A stretch of 64,000 bases of DNA, taken from Alopecurus myosuroides (lineage: Eukaryota; Streptophyta; Magnoliopsida; Poales; Poaceae). Under the pieces are notes generated by a model. It was given only the letters and a program-made list of their open reading frames with translations, was not told the origin of the DNA and made no database searches. The stretch is from contig CM054059.1 of the NCBI GenBank assembly GCA_028641055.1, positions 111,364,263 to 111,428,262 of the forward strand, in the 5' to 3' direction. Of the stretch, positions 1 through 11,409 are shown piece after piece. Every line of letters begins with the position of its first letter. The first letter of the stretch is position 1. The position numbers and the translations under genes are program-made.

Positions 1-1566
1 GTTTTGCTCGAGTCTGTTACCCGTTACTTTCTGTTACTATATTCCATTATGTTCTGGGGGCTCGATGTTTAATCAATCAATCATGCTAATGTTATTATCA
101 ATAATAAATTTGATGATAAGGCACCGGCAGGAGGCCCTTTGTGGTTTTGAGGCCTGCTAGTGTCGACCCTAATAGGAAAAGGGTCTTGTCTACTGATCCA
201 TGATGAGCGCACTACCCGCATGTGGGAAGCGAGTATGGGCGCCCCCCTCAATTTGACTCAATTCGCATCTCGTCCAAATCGCCTCATTTAGTTCAGGTTT
301 TCCATTTGCTGCATGCATGATCTTGCGAGCCCTTGGTACCCGGGTGGAACTTTCGTAGTCGGCATATAGGGGGACACGTTCTTAGAGTGCTATGAGGGTC
401 CATTTTCTTCTGGGCTCGATTAGCCGTGCGCCCAAGGTGCTTTGGGCTTGATGCGAAGAAGAGTTGAGTTGTGTTGAGTGCCCCGCTTGGTGGGAGGCAT
501 CCCATCTGGCGGGTTATTCATGCGTGTACGGCCAAATTGGTGCAACCCTGCAGGGATAATCTTCTCGAGAAGCCGTGTTTTTCGCGGTTATGGATTACTT
601 GGTGAAAGTACTGGCTAACAAGTACTCAGGACAACTTAAACCTAATGATTAACAACCTTACACCCAATGATTAACAATTTGACTAGTAATAGGCTTATTG
701 ACACAATAATCTGAACCATCATTAATTCAACTGTGTGAGTTATCCTCGGATTGCTTCTTTGGATAAGGGGCGAGATCCAGGATGGGTTTGTTTGGAGTTA
801 GTTGATAGGTTGGTTACGATACACGATCTTATCTCCTCTCTGGCAGCCGGAAGTGGTAGAAACTCTGTAGTTGTTTAGAGCAGCCAGTTGCAGCATCTTT
901 TATATCCCCTTCCTTCCGTTGAACCCAAAGCATCTGTGCTTGGTGTTGACGGGTTACACTTTGGTGAACTGTGAGTCTTGCTTGCCAGTACGTTTATGTA
1001 CTGACCCCTTTGGGGCTGTGGTTTCCGCAGACCTACGTTTCCGAGGATCTACATGGTGGCTACTACGTGGAGTATGACGAGACTGCTGACGAGTAGATAG
1101 CGGACCCGGGCAGGATCCGAGACTTCGTGGATGGGCTCCGTCTGTTCGTTTCCGGCCTCTTAGGCCTATTTGGTTCTTGTCTGTACTCAGACATGTTGGA
1201 TGCTTCCGCTGTGATGTAATGATGATATGTTGGGACATGTGTCCTCTGGATGATTGTATTTGCTATCTCTGCTCTAATGAGAGCTATTTGCAACTTATTT
1301 CAATCTTTTGTGTCGTAGAGATCTATTGTGATATCACTTGTTCAAACGCCGTTGACGTACAATGTGTGTATGTTTTGAAGTACGTCAACGGAAGTATCTG
1401 GATTTCTACGGGATGGTTTGCGCAGACGATGAATAGTGAGAGAATGGTTGTCACACGTTTACGTGTTGGCCTGCTCATATTGAGATGCGGGTGCCGGTAT
1501 GCCCCGTAAGCCATTTATCTACTGTTTAACGTACTGTAAGTATCCCCTAGAAGTCCGGGTGCGACA
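1..1566 (+). mobile_element. 3' part of an A-family long LTR (left end outside window)
   Basis: This stretch aligns by eye almost base for base with the last 1.55 kb of both LTRs of element A (about 18735-20280 and 34738-36283) and ends with the same terminus, GGGTGCGACA. It carries a short partial duplication near 640-680 (the motif CCCAATGATTAACAA repeated) that the other two copies lack. The next base starts Athila pol coding sequence, so this LTR, or the element it belongs to, was inserted into that pol gene. The expected target duplication would be CTTGT, but its partner lies outside the window. It could be a solo LTR or the 3' LTR of a full element. Confidence 0.85.
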
Positions 1567-2942
1567 CTTGTCTAGATTGGAAAACATTTCTTATGAGCCT
1601 ATTCCTGTTAATGATAGTTTTCCTAATGAAGAGTTGGCTGCAATAAAGGTAAAATCCCAACATAGTCCATGGTATGCTGATTATGCTAACTTTATTGTTT
1701 CAAAGTATTTGCCTCCAACATTTACAGCTCAACAAAGAAGAAAATTCTTTTACGATTTGAGGCATTATTTTTGGAATGACCCACACATATATAAAGAAGG
1801 AGTAGATGGAATTATGACAAGATGTGTTCCAGATCATGAACCGCACATAAGGTTCTACAATTAGGTTTCTATTGGCATACTCTCTTTAAAGACGCACGTA
1901 ATTATTTTTATCTCGTGATGAATGTCAAAGAGTTGGTAATATTTCTAGACGTAATGAAATGCCTATAAGTTATTCTCTTGTTATTGAACCTTTTGATTGT
2001 TGGGGATTTGACTTTATGGGTCCTTTTCCTCCTTTGAATGGCTACACTCATATTCTTGTTGCTGTTGGTTATGTTACTAAGTGGGTAGAAGCTATACGTA
2101 CAAAAAGCGCTGATGGTGAGACCTCTTTAAAAATGCTTAAAGATGTTATTTTCCCTAGGTTTGGTGTGCCTAGATAACTTATGACTGATGGAGGTTCTCA
2201 CTTTATTCATGGTGGTTTTAGAAAAACCATTGCTAAATATGATGTTAATCATAGAATTTCCTCGGCTTATCATCCTCAAACTAGTAGGCAAGTAGAATTA
2301 TCAAATAAAGAAATTAAATCTATCTTGCAAAAGAATGTTAATAAATCTAGGAAGAATTGGTCCGATAAGTTGAATAATTCTTTATGGGCTTATAGAACCT
2401 CTTATAAAAATCCTATGGGTATGTATCCTTATAAAATGGTTTATGGAAAAGCTTGTCACTTGTCTTTAGAATTAGAACACAAAGCTTATTGGGGAGTGAA
2501 AGAACTTCATAAAGATTTTTAAACTTGCTGGTAAGAAAAGAATGCTTGATTTGAATCATCTAGATGAATGGAGATGTGAAGTTTATAAAAATGCTAGACT
2601 CTTTAAAGATAACGTTAAACAATGGCATGATAGGATAATTCTTAAAAGAGAGTTTCATGTTGGTGAGAAAGTTCTATTGTATAGGTCTCGTCTCAGATTT
2701 TTTGCAGGAAAATTACTCTCGTATGGGAAGGCCCTTATGTTATTGAAGAGGTGTATCATTCGGGTGAAATCAAAATTGCTTCCCTCGAAGAAAACACTAC
2801 AAAAGTGGTAAATGGGCAAAGACTCAAACATTATATTTCCGGGGATTCTTATGATGTAGATGTTGATGTTATTCAAGTAATGACTCCGGAGAAGTTCATT
2901 AGAGGGAATATTCCAGAATCTGCGGATTCTGTTTTCAAATAG
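1567..2942 (+). pseudogene. Athila-type pol fragment: RNase H/integrase linker and integrase
   Basis: The fragment starts in the linker after RNase H (motif LSRLEN) and runs through the integrase to a conserved C-terminal module (VNGQRLKHYISG, about 2805-2840). Catalytic residues are visible: Asp in GFDFMGP (about 2008), Asp in MTDGG (2181) and Glu in QVELSN (about 2295). It is broken in several ways. About 100 bp of the HHCC zinc-binding region is deleted near 1850. There is a TAA stop at 2175-2177 just before MTDGG, and frameshifts occur near 1900, 2520 and 2720-2750. The conserved Gly before QVE is Arg. Integrase would join element cDNA to host DNA; this copy cannot encode it. Confidence 0.82.
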
Positions 2943-4443
2943 GTAAAAGTCTTGTTAAGAAAAAGTTCGTGGATTACTTTCCAAGTTATAAATTATTGGT
3001 TTTTGGAAAATATGAAAAATATCCAGCCGAAAAAGGGTAGGAGATGGTGCCCGAGGGCACCACACCACCTGGTGTGCGGGCCCACCCCTGGCTGCGCCAC
3101 CCTATGGTGTGGGCGCCCCGGAGCCCCTCTCCGATTCCTTTTTGACCTGCACTTTCCTTTCGTCATGTATGTTTCTGATATTTAACCCCCCGGACCCCCA
3201 GAGGTTCGTATATCGTTTTCTTGTCGTGTTTCTGTTTCGACATGTTTCTACCAGGATCTGTTTTTAGTTTTAGAAGCACCATGGCCTCCGCCAACAACAA
3301 CAACGGCAAGGAGCCGTAGGAAGATGATCTCCAAGATTGTAAGCCTTGCTAGCCAAAACCTTGTACTGAGAGGGAATGCTTCTTGTGCATCCAAACCTTG
3401 AGCCCCAAAACCTTGGCATTTGTGTCCACCATACCTACCTATATGTGGCATCTCACCGCCACTCCAAGTAAATTGCTTGTGTGCTACCTTTAAAACCTTC
3501 AAAATTACACCTGTTTTGTGCCCCTATTTAGCTCATGAGGATGCAAATAGAGAATATTTATCTCACTTGTTGATTGGACTTTACACACCTTGATTAGTGG
3601 CTTCATCTTCTTATCCAAATGCTAGAAGAGCTAGTAGCGGGGTTCCCAGCCCCAAACATAATAATACAAATTCTCTTCACTATTTTTGCCCCTGATTTAT
3701 CAGTCAAAGCATAATTGTGTAAACAAAAGAGAAAGAGGGATGACCTTCTATACCAGTTGCGTCCTTCAATGGGATCCGCTCTTGTGAAGTCTAGTTGGCG
3801 TGTGACGTACTGTATTTTCTGTTTGCCATTCGTTGACATAAACATACACCACTCTCAAAATTGTTCTCAATACTCTCTTTATCAAATAAAAAGCTCTAAC
3901 ACATGAGCTAATCCCTGCTTCCCTCTACGAAGGGCCTATCTTTTACCTTTATGTTGAGTCAGTAAACCTACTCCTTTCTGTTTTAAGCAAGCATTTAAGT
4001 TGTTGTGATCCATCCATCTATATGTTGATTTACTCAATCATGTCCTTTATTCTTCCTTGTTTAGTACAAATTCTTTCATCTGTTTGAATACCACTTTGAA
4101 AGTTACCAATGACTGCAAAGAGACTGTTATAATTGAGCATGATAAACTCTGCAATATAAGCTCTAGTATAAAGACTCTGATTGAAAGATAAGTACACTGT
4201 TAATTGTTCTCTGACCAAGAACAAAGTTTTCCTTTACCAATTATGATTTCCTTTTGCACCTTTATTGAGATTTCCTCTACTTGTTTCAACTTTGATTATA
4301 TGAGAGGAAGTTGCTATCTAAAATGACTTGTTCTTGTTAGATGTGATGCTTCTTGTCCGTATTTTATTTATTGACACCCCACTCCATAAACCTGTGGTCA
4401 TGTTTACTGAGTTCAATTTCACTTGGGGACAAGCGAGGTATAA
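2943..4443 (+). other. 3' untranslated spacer of element F
   Basis: No credible ORF is present. Parts near 3380-3560 and 3780-3960 resemble 6185-6345 and 7050-7180 in fragment G. This is the usual noncoding spacer of Athila-type elements between pol and the polypurine tract. Confidence 0.6.
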
Positions 4444-4455
4444 GCTTGAGGGAGG
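4444..4455 (+). promoter_or_regulatory. Polypurine tract of element F
   Basis: The tract GCTTGAGGGAGG lies directly before the LTR start TGATACGTCC. It is the expected primer site for plus-strand DNA synthesis. Confidence 0.7.
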
Positions 4456-5941
4456 TGATACGTCCATTTTGCATCACTAACTTATATTTTTATTTTCTAT
4501 TATTCATCGATATATTTCATGTTATGATGCATTACTTATGTTATTTTATCTTATTTTGCATGTTTCATAATTTTTGGAGAAGAAACACCGGGACCAGAAA
4601 TCTGATGGAAAAAGCACCGTCAAGATACCCTATTTCTGAAGATCAGAAGAAGAGGGGGAATACCGGAGGTGTCTTAGAAGTCCCAAGGAGGAAGCTAGCC
4701 AGAAGGGCATCCGGAGAGGGTCACCTGGGGCCCACATCACCAGGCGGCGCGCTCCCCTTGGCAGCGCCTGGGGGTGGTCTGCCCCCCTGACCCACTTCGG
4801 GGCGTCCCCTTTTGCGTATTTGACCCCGAGGGAACCCTAAGCCCGAGAACATCATCGAAGAAATATTCCGCCGTCGCCTCAGGGCGGAAAACAACAGAGA
4901 GAGGAAAGCTCTCCGGCAGGGAGAAATCTGCCAGGGAAATTCCTCTTCGGAGAGGGGGAATCATCACCATCGTCATCGTCATTGCTCCGGGCATCATCAA
5001 GATCGTCATCGTCATCATCATCGCCACCTAAAATCCTCTTCATCCACCTTCATCCCGCTGTAACAATTAGGGGTCTCTATCGTTTGTCTACATTAGATCT
5101 CTCTCTCGGTGTGGATTAGTTGTTAGTACTTGATGCTTGTGAGATTTATCGGTGTTTACACTTTATGACCAGATTGTTATTATCCATTATATCACCTCTG
5201 ATTATGATCCATATGATGTCTTGTGAGTAGTTCGTTTAGTTCTTGAGGAGATCAGAGAAGTCAAGATGTTAGTAGTGGAATTATGTTGAAGTAATATCTA
5301 GTGGTTTGATATTTAAGTTGTTGTATTATTCTTCTAGTGGTGTCATGTGAACGTCGACTACAGGACACTTCACCTTTATGGGCATAGGAGGATGCATTGT
5401 GTATTTGGCTACTAATTGTGGGGTTGTCGAAGTGACAGAAACCTAAACCCCCGTTAGGAAACCGATGCACGAGAGAGTTTAGGATCCCAGAGTCTAAGGT
5501 TGTGGTTAGATTTATCTTAATTACTTTCCTCCATGTCCGTACGCTTGCAAGGGGTTTAATCACAAGTATGTATAAGTCCTAGTTGGGCAGTGCATTAGCA
5601 TAGGTTCACCCACACAACACCTATCGAAACAATAAATATTAATCAACTGTATGAAACGAAAGCATTTGACGAAGTTCCCATGTGTCCTCGAGAACGTTTG
5701 GTAATCATAAGTATAACAACCGGCTTGTCCTTTGCTTTCAAAAGGATTGGGCCACTTGCTGAAATTATATTTACTGTCTTCTATTTACTCGCACTTTATT
5801 TATCTGCTATATCAAAAACCACCAAAAACTTGTTTGCTAGTGTTTACAGTGAAATCTCTATCCAACCTGCTTGTCAACACCTTCTGCTCCTCGTTGGGTT
5901 CGAAAGTACTACGATATACCCCATATACTTGTGGGTCATCA
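4456..5941 (+). repeat. 3' LTR of element F (1486 bp)
   Basis: The LTR begins TGATACGTCC after the polypurine tract and ends GTGGGTCATCA, giving the usual TG...CA termini. The middle is GC-rich, and a degenerate ATC/GTC trinucleotide run lies at about 4961-5025. Its last ~770 bp match, in inverted orientation, the start of LTR H at 7386. Short ORFs inside it show no conserved domain. Confidence 0.8.
4961..5025. repeat. Degenerate CATCGT trinucleotide repeat
   Basis: Repeated CATCGTCAT-type triplets lie inside the 3' LTR of F. The apparent Met/Thr-rich and Ile/Val-rich ORFs on the two strands here are products of this repeat. Confidence 0.7.
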
Positions 5942-6446
5942 GTATTCCCTTCTAAAGAACTTATTTGGATCGACTTGGCACATGTTCGGACATGTCAGAC
6001 TATAAAGAAAGTCAATTTAAGCCTCGTTGATCTTTTATTTTCAGGGTTACAATATTAAATTCATGCTTTACTCAATGCTATTTTTTAGCAATGCATGATT
6101 ATGACCGTTGTTGCTCTCTTAGTTGGTCGCTCCCCGTCTATTCATAACCTTCACCATGTACTGAGTATGAGCTCTACTCGTGCATCCAACTCCCAAAAAC
6201 CAAAGTTATCCAATGTGTCCATAATACCTACCTATAAGTGGTATTTCACCACCACTCCAAGTAAATTTCTCGTGTGCTACCTTTAAAACTTTCAAAATTA
6301 TTAAACTTGTTTTGTGTTCCCGTTTTAGCTCATGAGGAAGTAGTTTAAAGTTTATCATAGTTTATGTCAACCAAGGTTCTTCTCCCTTATTTCACCCGAT
6401 GAGTATGGAATATGTGCTCATCAAAATTTGCCAAGAGATGGTGCCA

Positions 6447-6448
<2 letters not shown>

Positions 6449-6486
<38 letters not shown>
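6449..6486. repeat. (AT)n microsatellite
   Basis: An uninterrupted AT dinucleotide run abuts the left end of the MITE. A shorter run (about 6863-6876) abuts its right end, so the MITE appears to have inserted into an AT repeat. Confidence 0.9.
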
Positions 6487-6489
<3 letters not shown>

Positions 6490-6862
6490 ACAAATTCAGG
6501 CTACTCCCGGGTGTAGCTACACCCATATGTGTTTTGTATGATGTATGTAGTATCTATCATACCGGAGAGTATCTAAAGGTAGTATGCAATATATATTACT
6601 ATTTCGGCAGTATATATACTACTTTTTATGTAGTATATGTAATTTTTCTACATACTCTTTTTTATATGTACATATATACAAGTATTTTGAATATATAGTG
6701 CAAACTACATGCTCAATTTTATAATTTTCATGAAACTTATTTTGGAGTATCTTAGATATAGTATATGAACATACTCGGACCAAAAAGTATGACACATACC
6801 TCCCTACGAAAGTATATGAGACGTGGGTGTAGCTACACCCGGGAGTAGAAACCATTTTTCCT
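6487..6862. mobile_element. MITE with ~39-bp terminal inverted repeats
   Basis: The left end starts AGGACAAATTCAGG and continues CTACTCCCGGGTGTAGC; the reverse complement of the right end starts AGGAAAAATGGTTT and continues with the same sequence. Both ends contain the 16-bp perfect palindrome GGGTGTAGCTACACCC. The flanks are ATATATATA on both sides, which could be a 9-bp target duplication (Mutator-like) but cannot be told from the surrounding AT repeat. The ~376-bp body is AT-rich and noncoding. The superfamily is uncertain. Confidence 0.75.
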
Positions 6863-7385
6863 ATATATATATATATGCACTTTCCCATGGATACTAATGT
6901 TGGTGGGAACCCGTGGATATGGCTAGTGTTGGTTTGTTAAGGAAAGGTGGGGGGAAGTGTCAACCTTAAATTAAAAGTGCTAATGGACACCGCTCTCAAA
7001 GGTCTACAAAATTGCTTGCCATTGGTTATGATAAGTTTTTCATTACCATTCGTTGTTATAGACACCCACTTCTCTCAAAATTATATTTTCAATGCCTCTG
7101 TTTATTAAATAAAAAGATCTAGCACATTATTAATTCGTGCTTCCCTCTGCGAAGGGCCTTTCTGTTACTTTTATGTTGAGTATTCACCTTCTTACTTTAT
7201 GCACCAGCTAGGAGAGCATGATTGTCATTCTGAGTATAATGTGCATTTTCCAAAAATATTATTGTTTAAGGCATGTTTACAATATTGTTTCTCCTAAAAT
7301 TATTATATTTAGTCACCACTTAAGCTGTGGAGGTGCCCTGGAATTTATGTTTTGATATACAATCAAGGGAAAACGGAATACCATC

Positions 7386-9715
7386 TGATGACCCACAAGT
7401 ATAGGGGATGTATCGTAATACTTTCGATAAATAAGGGTTTTGAACTCAACGAGGAGAAGAAGGTGTTGACAAGCAGGTTGGATAGATGATTCAATGTAAA
7501 CACTAGCAAACAGGTTTTTGGTGTTTTTGATATAGCAGATAAATAAAGTGCGAGTAAATAAAATACATTAAATATAATTGCAGCGAGTGGCCCAATCCTT
7601 TTGAGAGCAAAGGAAAAGCCGGTTGTTTTACCTATGATTACCAAACGTTCTCTAGGACACATGGGAATTTCTTCAAGTGCTTTCGCTTCATATGGTTGAC
7701 TGGTATTTATTGGTTCGTGAAGTGTTGTGTGGGTGAACCTATACTAATGCACCGCCCAACTAGGACTAATACATACTTGTGATTAAACCCCTCGTAAGCA
7801 TCCACAAATACAAGAAAGTAATTAAGATAAATCTTACCACAACCTTAAAACTCTAGGATCCTACACTCCCTCGTGCATTGGTTTCCTAACGGGGGTTTAG
7901 GTTTCTGTGACTCCGGCAACCCCACAATTAGCAGCCAAATACACAATGCATCATCCTAGGCCCATAAAGGTGAAGTATCATGTAGTCGACATTCACATGA
8001 CACCACTAGAAGAATAGCACCACAACTTAAATACAAAACCATTAGATATTACTTCAACATAACATCATGACTTCTCCCATGTCCTCAAGAACTAAACGAA
8101 CTACTCACAACACATCATATGGATCATACTCAGAGGTGGTATAATGGATGATGGTGCAGATCTTGCACTCGTTGGGAAACCCCTAGAGGAAGGTATGATG
8201 AGCACAGCAATAGTTTTCTCTCAGAAATAAACCAAGGTTTAATCGACCAGTAGGAGGAAGGATTAACTTTAGAAGGTTGATGCAGCTGAGGGGGCAGGGC
8301 GCGCTACCGGTTCAGCAGCAACGTGGAACCTACACAACACAAACAATTCACTTTGCCCCAACGAAGCAGTGAGGTTGTCAATCTCACCGATTTTGCTGAA
8401 CACAAAGAGGTTAAACATATGGTGTGGAAAATAGTAGGAGAATAGTATGAAAGCAGTAGCAGCAGTATGAAAGCAGTGTTAAAGAAGTGGAAGTAGTGTG
8501 TGTATTATCAGAATGAGAAAATGGACCGGGGTCCACAGTTCACTAGTGGTGTCTCTCCGTGAAAGATAAATAACATGTGTGGTGAACAAATTATAGCTGG
8601 ACAATTGACATAAATGAAGGCTGCACCGTAGTGCATATGCAAGACATAAAGATTACTATGTGATTCATGCGGGCATTACAACAAAATACATAGACCATCA
8701 TCCAACTGCATCTATGACTAATAATCCACCCTCCGAATATCATCTGAACAAACATTGGGTATTAAGTTGGAAGCAACAGATTATCGCACTAAGCAAAGTG
8801 TGTAATGTAAACAATGTAAACTAAGTAAACACCGTTGTTTTCTCCCTAATGGAAATAGCACATCCTCCATCCTTCATGTTTCTGTCACTCGAGCACAGAT
8901 GCAAAGGAGGCATGAAACCACTATCGAGCATAAATACTCCGTCTTGGAGTTACTAGCATCTACTTGGCTAGAGCATCTACTAATAATGGAGAACATGCAA
9001 GATCATAAATAACATATGCATGAAGATAACATGATAGATTGATAATCAAAAGACATAGCATTTAACATTCATCAGATCCCAGCAAACACAACATGTAGCA
9101 TTACATAACGATGACCTCGATCATGTAGGGCAGCTCACGAGATCTAAACATGAGGTACAAAGTGGAGAAGACAACCATCTAGCTACTGCTATGGACCCGT
9201 AGTCCAGGGATGAACTACTCACGCATCACTTCGGAGGAGGGCATGGTGGTGTAGACCCCTCTGGTGATAAATTCCCCTCCCGACAGGGTGCCGGGGAGAC
9301 CTCCAGAACCCTCCCGATCTCGGGATGACGTTGACGGAGGCTTCGGGTGTTTCTCGGAAAAAAGTGGTATATCCCTAGGGTTCACGTATCGGGGGGATTA
9401 TATAGGTGAAAGGGCGATGGCGGTGGACGCCCGAGGGGCCCACACCACCCTCCAGGCGCGTCCAGGGGGCACGCCGCCCTATGGTGTGGCCCCCTCTGTG
9501 CCTCTTCGGGACTCCGTGGAACCTTCGGGAATTCTAAGACTTCTGGGCTTTGAATTTTCCAATTCCGATAATATTTCCAGAACAACTTTTATGAAACTGA
9601 AAACAACAAAAAACATGGAACTGGCTCTGTGGCATCTTTTCAATACGTTAGTCCGGAAAATCGATAAAAATGACATAAAGTGTCGAGACATCATAGTAGA
9701 GTTCATAGACGGGGG
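7386..9715 (-). repeat. LTR H (Gypsy, inverted relative to F; truncated by D)
   Basis: On the minus strand this ends GTGGGTCATCA, like the LTR of F. Its terminal ~765 bp (7386 to about 8150) are a diverged inverted copy of the end of that LTR. The rest, including a GC-rich block at about 9240-9540, is typical Gypsy LTR sequence without domains. It stops at 9715 where the LTR of D starts. Whether all 2.3 kb is a single LTR or a composite is not clear. An ORF at 9264-9788 crosses the H/D border and has no recognisable domain. Confidence 0.6.
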
Positions 9716-10228
9716 TGCCATGAGACTACTGGAAGAACCACGGGGGGACGGGCTAAGACGACAAACGAGAACACTAAGTTTTACCTAGGTACAGTACGAC
9801 GCAAGTAGGCGTCATTCCTACTCTTGCAATCTCACTAAATCAGGGCTGAAGCCTAAAGTATACAAAGTACAATGTGAGTATGGTTTTGCTAACTCAGCGA
9901 GGATCAACTTCTCGGCGAGTTGGCTTCTAGCTAAATTGTCTGTCTGTTCTTGATCCCCGTCCGGCTTTATATAGATAGCTGGACTAAGGCTTACAGAAAG
10001 AAAACCTAGAAGACTACGGAAAGTATCTAACTTGGAAAGTAAGGAATCCGTCTTCTCCTCCAAGCCGCACCACTTTGGGCCGTGGTCCGGGTTCTTCTAG
10101 AATCCGGCTTCCTGCGCGTCATCTTACTGGGCCGTCCAATGGACTATGTTCCATTGCATGTGGGCCACCCTGGTAATCCGGCTTTTAGGACAATGCCAGA
10201 CATACCCCTAATTGGCATATATCCGACA
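9716..10228 (-). repeat. 3' LTR of element D (~513 bp)
   Basis: The right border is firm: on the minus strand the LTR starts TGTCGGATATATGCC directly after the tract CTTGGGGGCTAC. The left border at 9716 (TGCCATGAGACTACTGG in plus sense) is inferred from loose similarity to the LTR start of B and from TG...CA ends. A minus-strand TATA box, TATATAAA, is at 9966-9973. The partner LTR is outside the window. Confidence 0.6.
9966..9973 (-). promoter_or_regulatory. TATA box in the LTR of D
   Basis: TATATAAA on the minus strand, centrally placed in the LTR, is the expected core promoter position for the sense transcript (in the 5' copy). Confidence 0.5.
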
Positions 10229-10243
10229 GTAGCCCCCAAGAAG
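10229..10243 (-). promoter_or_regulatory. Polypurine tract of element D
   Basis: On the minus strand this reads CTTCTTGGGGGCTAC immediately upstream of the LTR start TGTCGG, like the tract of element B. Confidence 0.7.
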
Positions 10244-10615
10244 GATTAAGACTTCATACTGTCGCTCTTCGTGTATTGGTACTCTTTTTTAGAAATGTCG
10301 GCGCCTTGTCTTGATTCTTCTTTTACCAAAAATGTCTTGACCCAAAACTTCAATTTTACCAAAATTCGGCTTTTCTTCCACGAGCCTTCGCGGAGAAGGA
10401 ACCTCGTGACGTCAGGGATGAAATCCTGCTGATGTCACGGACGTTTGGGTTCAGTCAAAACCTGAAACCATATCCTCTGATAGATTCTCTCAAGGGAAAC
10501 GAGGAGATAGCAATAATCACCCCATCTCTTCATTTCCCAGAAATTTCGGGCGTCACATGCGTCGCGCATCCAACACCTAAAAGAGTCGTTGGTGCTAATC
10601 TCCACGCGCCTCGAC

Positions 10616-10623
10616 TATAAATA
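10616..10623 (+). promoter_or_regulatory. TATA box of D's antisense gene
   Basis: TATAAATA lies 81 bp upstream of the ATG at 10704, on the strand opposite to gag-pol. The antisense genes of B and C have the same arrangement. Confidence 0.65.
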
Positions 10624-10703
10624 GCCACCTCGGGGCTTCCGTTTTCTCTTCCGCTTCTTCTTCCTCCTCGAGCAGTCAGAGCCCCAGAGAACCTAGCGCC
10701 ATT

Positions 10704-11409
10704 ATGCCCCAAGCCCAAGTTTCAGAGAACACAGAGACTCGAGCCCCCGTGCTCCTCTCCGGAAAAATCATCAGAGGAGCGAACTCTCGGCCGCGCCACC
10801 TGAAAATGGTCACCGGAGATTCTCCCCGTGCTTCCGACTCCACGAGCACCGTCGTCGAGATCGAGGACATCATCAACGACCTTGACCCCGTCTTCGACTC
10901 TCCCCCGCGCTGGAAGGATCCATCAGTGAGCCGGCGGGCAGGGATCTGCCTCCCGCTACCGGAACCATGCCACCGCCATCGGCCACTCCTCCTCCTCCTC
11001 GATTCCCTAAAACCATGGAGGAGGAAAACACTTCTCACAATGGCGAGGACGTCTCCGCTTCCGCCACTGCCGGAGGCGAGGAAGAAGGAGAGGGGAATGC
11101 CAGCAATTGGAGCCACTGCAACGTGGTTCAATCCCTTCTCCCGGCAATGGAGAAGGACGGCTTCATGCTGAAAGACAAATGGCGGGTGGGCGAGGACGAC
11201 ATCGAGCCGTCTCTACAACCCGGCGAACGCGTGCTTCTGGCGTCTCATATCAATAGAGGTATGGGATTTTCCGCCTTCCGCATTTTTCTTCTAGATATTA
11301 GACCACTACAAAATCCAACCACACAATCTTCCGCCAAACTCCATTCTTTATTTAGCCGGATTCCAGGCCCTCTTTGAGGGTTATCTAGGGATAGAAACCC
11401 GCCTAGTTT
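10704..11409 (+). pseudogene. Antisense gene of element D, exon 1 first part (split by C)
   Basis: This is the N-terminal part of the additional gene encoded opposite to gag-pol. It begins at ATG 10704, 81 bp after a TATA box. A frameshift lies in about 10900-10966, after which the reading frame holds the conserved start of a Transposase_28-like domain (motif ASHINRG, about 11240). A second 1-nt shift near 11268 and a TAG at 11292-11294 follow, then LDHYKIQPHNLPPNS (11298-11342), a family motif shared with the other two antisense genes. Element C interrupts the exon at 11409/11410. The family function is unknown; the Pfam label comes from its occurrence in Gypsy elements, not from proven transposase activity. 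Confidence 0.7.
11405..11409. repeat. Target site duplication of element C, left copy (AGTTT)
   Basis: AGTTT directly precedes the LTR start TGTCGGGG and recurs at 47814-47818 after the LTR end CCACGACA. Confidence 0.95.

Larger units (their letters stand above)
1567..5941 (+). mobile_element. Element F: 3' half of an Athila-lineage Gypsy retrotransposon
   Basis: The order is end of pol, long 3' untranslated spacer, polypurine tract, 3' LTR. The integrase and linker sequence read like Athila-group elements of Triticeae (Sabrina-like), but the family name is from memory. The 5' part is missing because an A-family LTR interrupts the pol gene at 1566/1567. Every coding part is broken, so the element is dead. 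Confidence 0.8.
5942..7385 (+). mobile_element. Fragment G: 3' untranslated region of another Athila-like element
   Basis: The stretch has no conserved ORF. About 6185-6345 and 7050-7180 closely resemble the 3' spacer of F, including a shared run ending TTTAGCTCATGAGGA. It is therefore the spacer of a related element in the same orientation, with F probably inserted at 5941/5942 and H at 7385/7386. A MITE lies inside it. The assignment rests on this partial similarity only. Confidence 0.55.

Noticed and set aside
4737..5031. Met/Thr-rich and Ile/Val-rich ORFs on both strands
   Set aside because: They are translations of the CATCGT-type triplet repeat in the LTR of F.
6619..6888. 89-codon minus-strand ORF
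   Set aside because: It lies mostly inside the AT-rich MITE and extends into the AT repeat; no domain and no support for coding.
9264..9788. 174-codon plus-strand ORF, possible host gene
   Set aside because: It spans the border between LTR H and the LTR of D and has no recognisable domain.
11259..11355. A GT-AG intron in D's antisense gene after ASHINRG
   Set aside because: Plausible splice signals exist, but in another frame this stretch encodes the conserved LDHYKIQPHNLPPNS part of the domain, so it is exon with a 1-nt frameshift and a stop.
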